A stretch of DNA of 8,040 bases from JBEKCP01 sp050014815 (GTDB taxonomy: Bacteria > Planctomycetota > Planctomycetia > Pirellulales > Thermoguttaceae), in NCBI GenBank assembly GCA_050014815.1, contig JBEKCP010000263.1, forward strand, positions 1-8,040, given 5' to 3'. Made by a program: the position numbers and the translations under genes. Shown here one piece after another: positions 7,760 through 8,040 of this stretch (the first letter of the stretch is position 1; the number at the start of each line of letters is the position of its first letter). Below the pieces are notes generated by a model. The model ran no database searches. It saw only the letters and a list, made by a program, of their open reading frames with translations, and was not told the origin of the DNA.

Positions 7760-8040
7760 ATGACAAAGCTTATTCGACTGATTGCGGTAGCCGGACTGTT
7801 GCTGGTCCTGCAAGTACAAGCGGCGGACCTGCCGCCGGCGGCGCAGGTGCTCAAGGAGACCGGCGTGTCGGCCGGACTGGCGGTGGTCGTCGGCACGACC
7901 GACGGCGCGCTGGAGGCGGAGTTGACCAACGGCGGCCGGATGCTCGTGCAAGGACTGGCCCTGTCCGACGAGGCGACGACGAAGGCCCGCAGGTTTCTGT
8001 TCGAGCAGAAGCTTTACGGGCTGGCTTCGGTGACGCGGGT
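7760..8040 (+). CDS. N-terminus of a third secreted pseudo-methyltransferase-type protein, truncated by window end
   Basis: The frame runs open from ATG 7760 to the window edge, giving 93 residues. A signal peptide is evident: MTKLIR followed by a hydrophobic core at residues 7-17 and an AxA-like site (VQA/A) near 21-22. The mature start is strikingly like that of the preceding gene: QVLKETGVSAGLAVVV, then GTTDGALEAEL, followed by LVQGLAL at the position of the second Rossmann strand. This is the degenerate methyltransferase-like domain that in both upstream genes is followed by a PQQ-like beta-propeller, so the same architecture is expected downstream but cannot be seen. It is 34 bp after its paralogue, on the same strand, without a visible terminator between, and so is probably cotranscribed. 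As in its neighbours, the acidic residues expected for SAM binding are not present at the usual positions. Confidence 0.85.
   Translation, partial: MTKLIRLIAVAGLLLVLQVQAADLPPAAQVLKETGVSAGLAVVVGTTDGALEAELTNGGRMLVQGLALSDEATTKARRFLFEQKLYGLASVTR
7844..7924 (+). repeat. Coding direct repeat, copy 2 (matches 4834-4914)
   Basis: This is the second copy of the 81-bp block, encoding residues 29-55 of the third family member. It is about 91% identical to the first copy, 3010 bp upstream, in the same orientation and reading frame. It marks a tandem gene duplication rather than a mobile element; no target-site duplications or transposase are seen. Confidence 0.85.

Overview
The window is GC-rich and coding on the plus strand throughout. 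It looks like a piece of a Planctomycetota genome, or of a related PVC-group bacterium. The reasons are two. It carries long secreted proteins that combine a methyltransferase-like N-terminus with PQQ-type beta-propeller repeats, and it carries a GH123/DUF6067-like glycoside hydrolase, a combination typical of planctomycete genomes. The assignment rests on recognising the families, not on a phylogenetic marker.

Layout: (1) 3-1694 is the 3' part of a glycoside-hydrolase-like protein whose start lies outside the window. Its order of segments looks mosaic. (2) 1764-4694 is a complete, secreted 976-residue pseudo-methyltransferase/beta-propeller protein. (3) 4726-7725 is a second, distantly related protein of the same architecture (999 residues) with an additional cysteine-containing module. 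(4) 7760-8040 is the 5' end of a third member, cut by the window edge. Its mature N-terminus is almost identical to that of gene 3.

The four genes face the same way, with gaps of 69, 31 and 34 bp. The three internal starts have Shine-Dalgarno-like purine stretches, and I see no convincing terminator between the genes, so they may form one transcription unit. No promoter is visible; it would lie upstream of the window. No RNA genes, mobile elements, CRISPR arrays or origins were seen, and no gene-free stretch exceeds 300 bases.

Together, the genes suggest an extracytoplasmic locus. A carbohydrate-active protein is followed by a tandem family of large exported beta-propellers, each preceded by a degenerate Rossmann (methyltransferase-like) domain that appears to have lost its SAM-binding residues. 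The function of these fusion proteins is not established. A role in binding or processing surface polysaccharide is only an inference from the neighbouring glycoside hydrolase. The most interesting features are the tandem array itself, an 81-bp block that is about 91% identical between genes 3 and 4, the cysteine module in gene 3, and the mosaic structure of gene 1.
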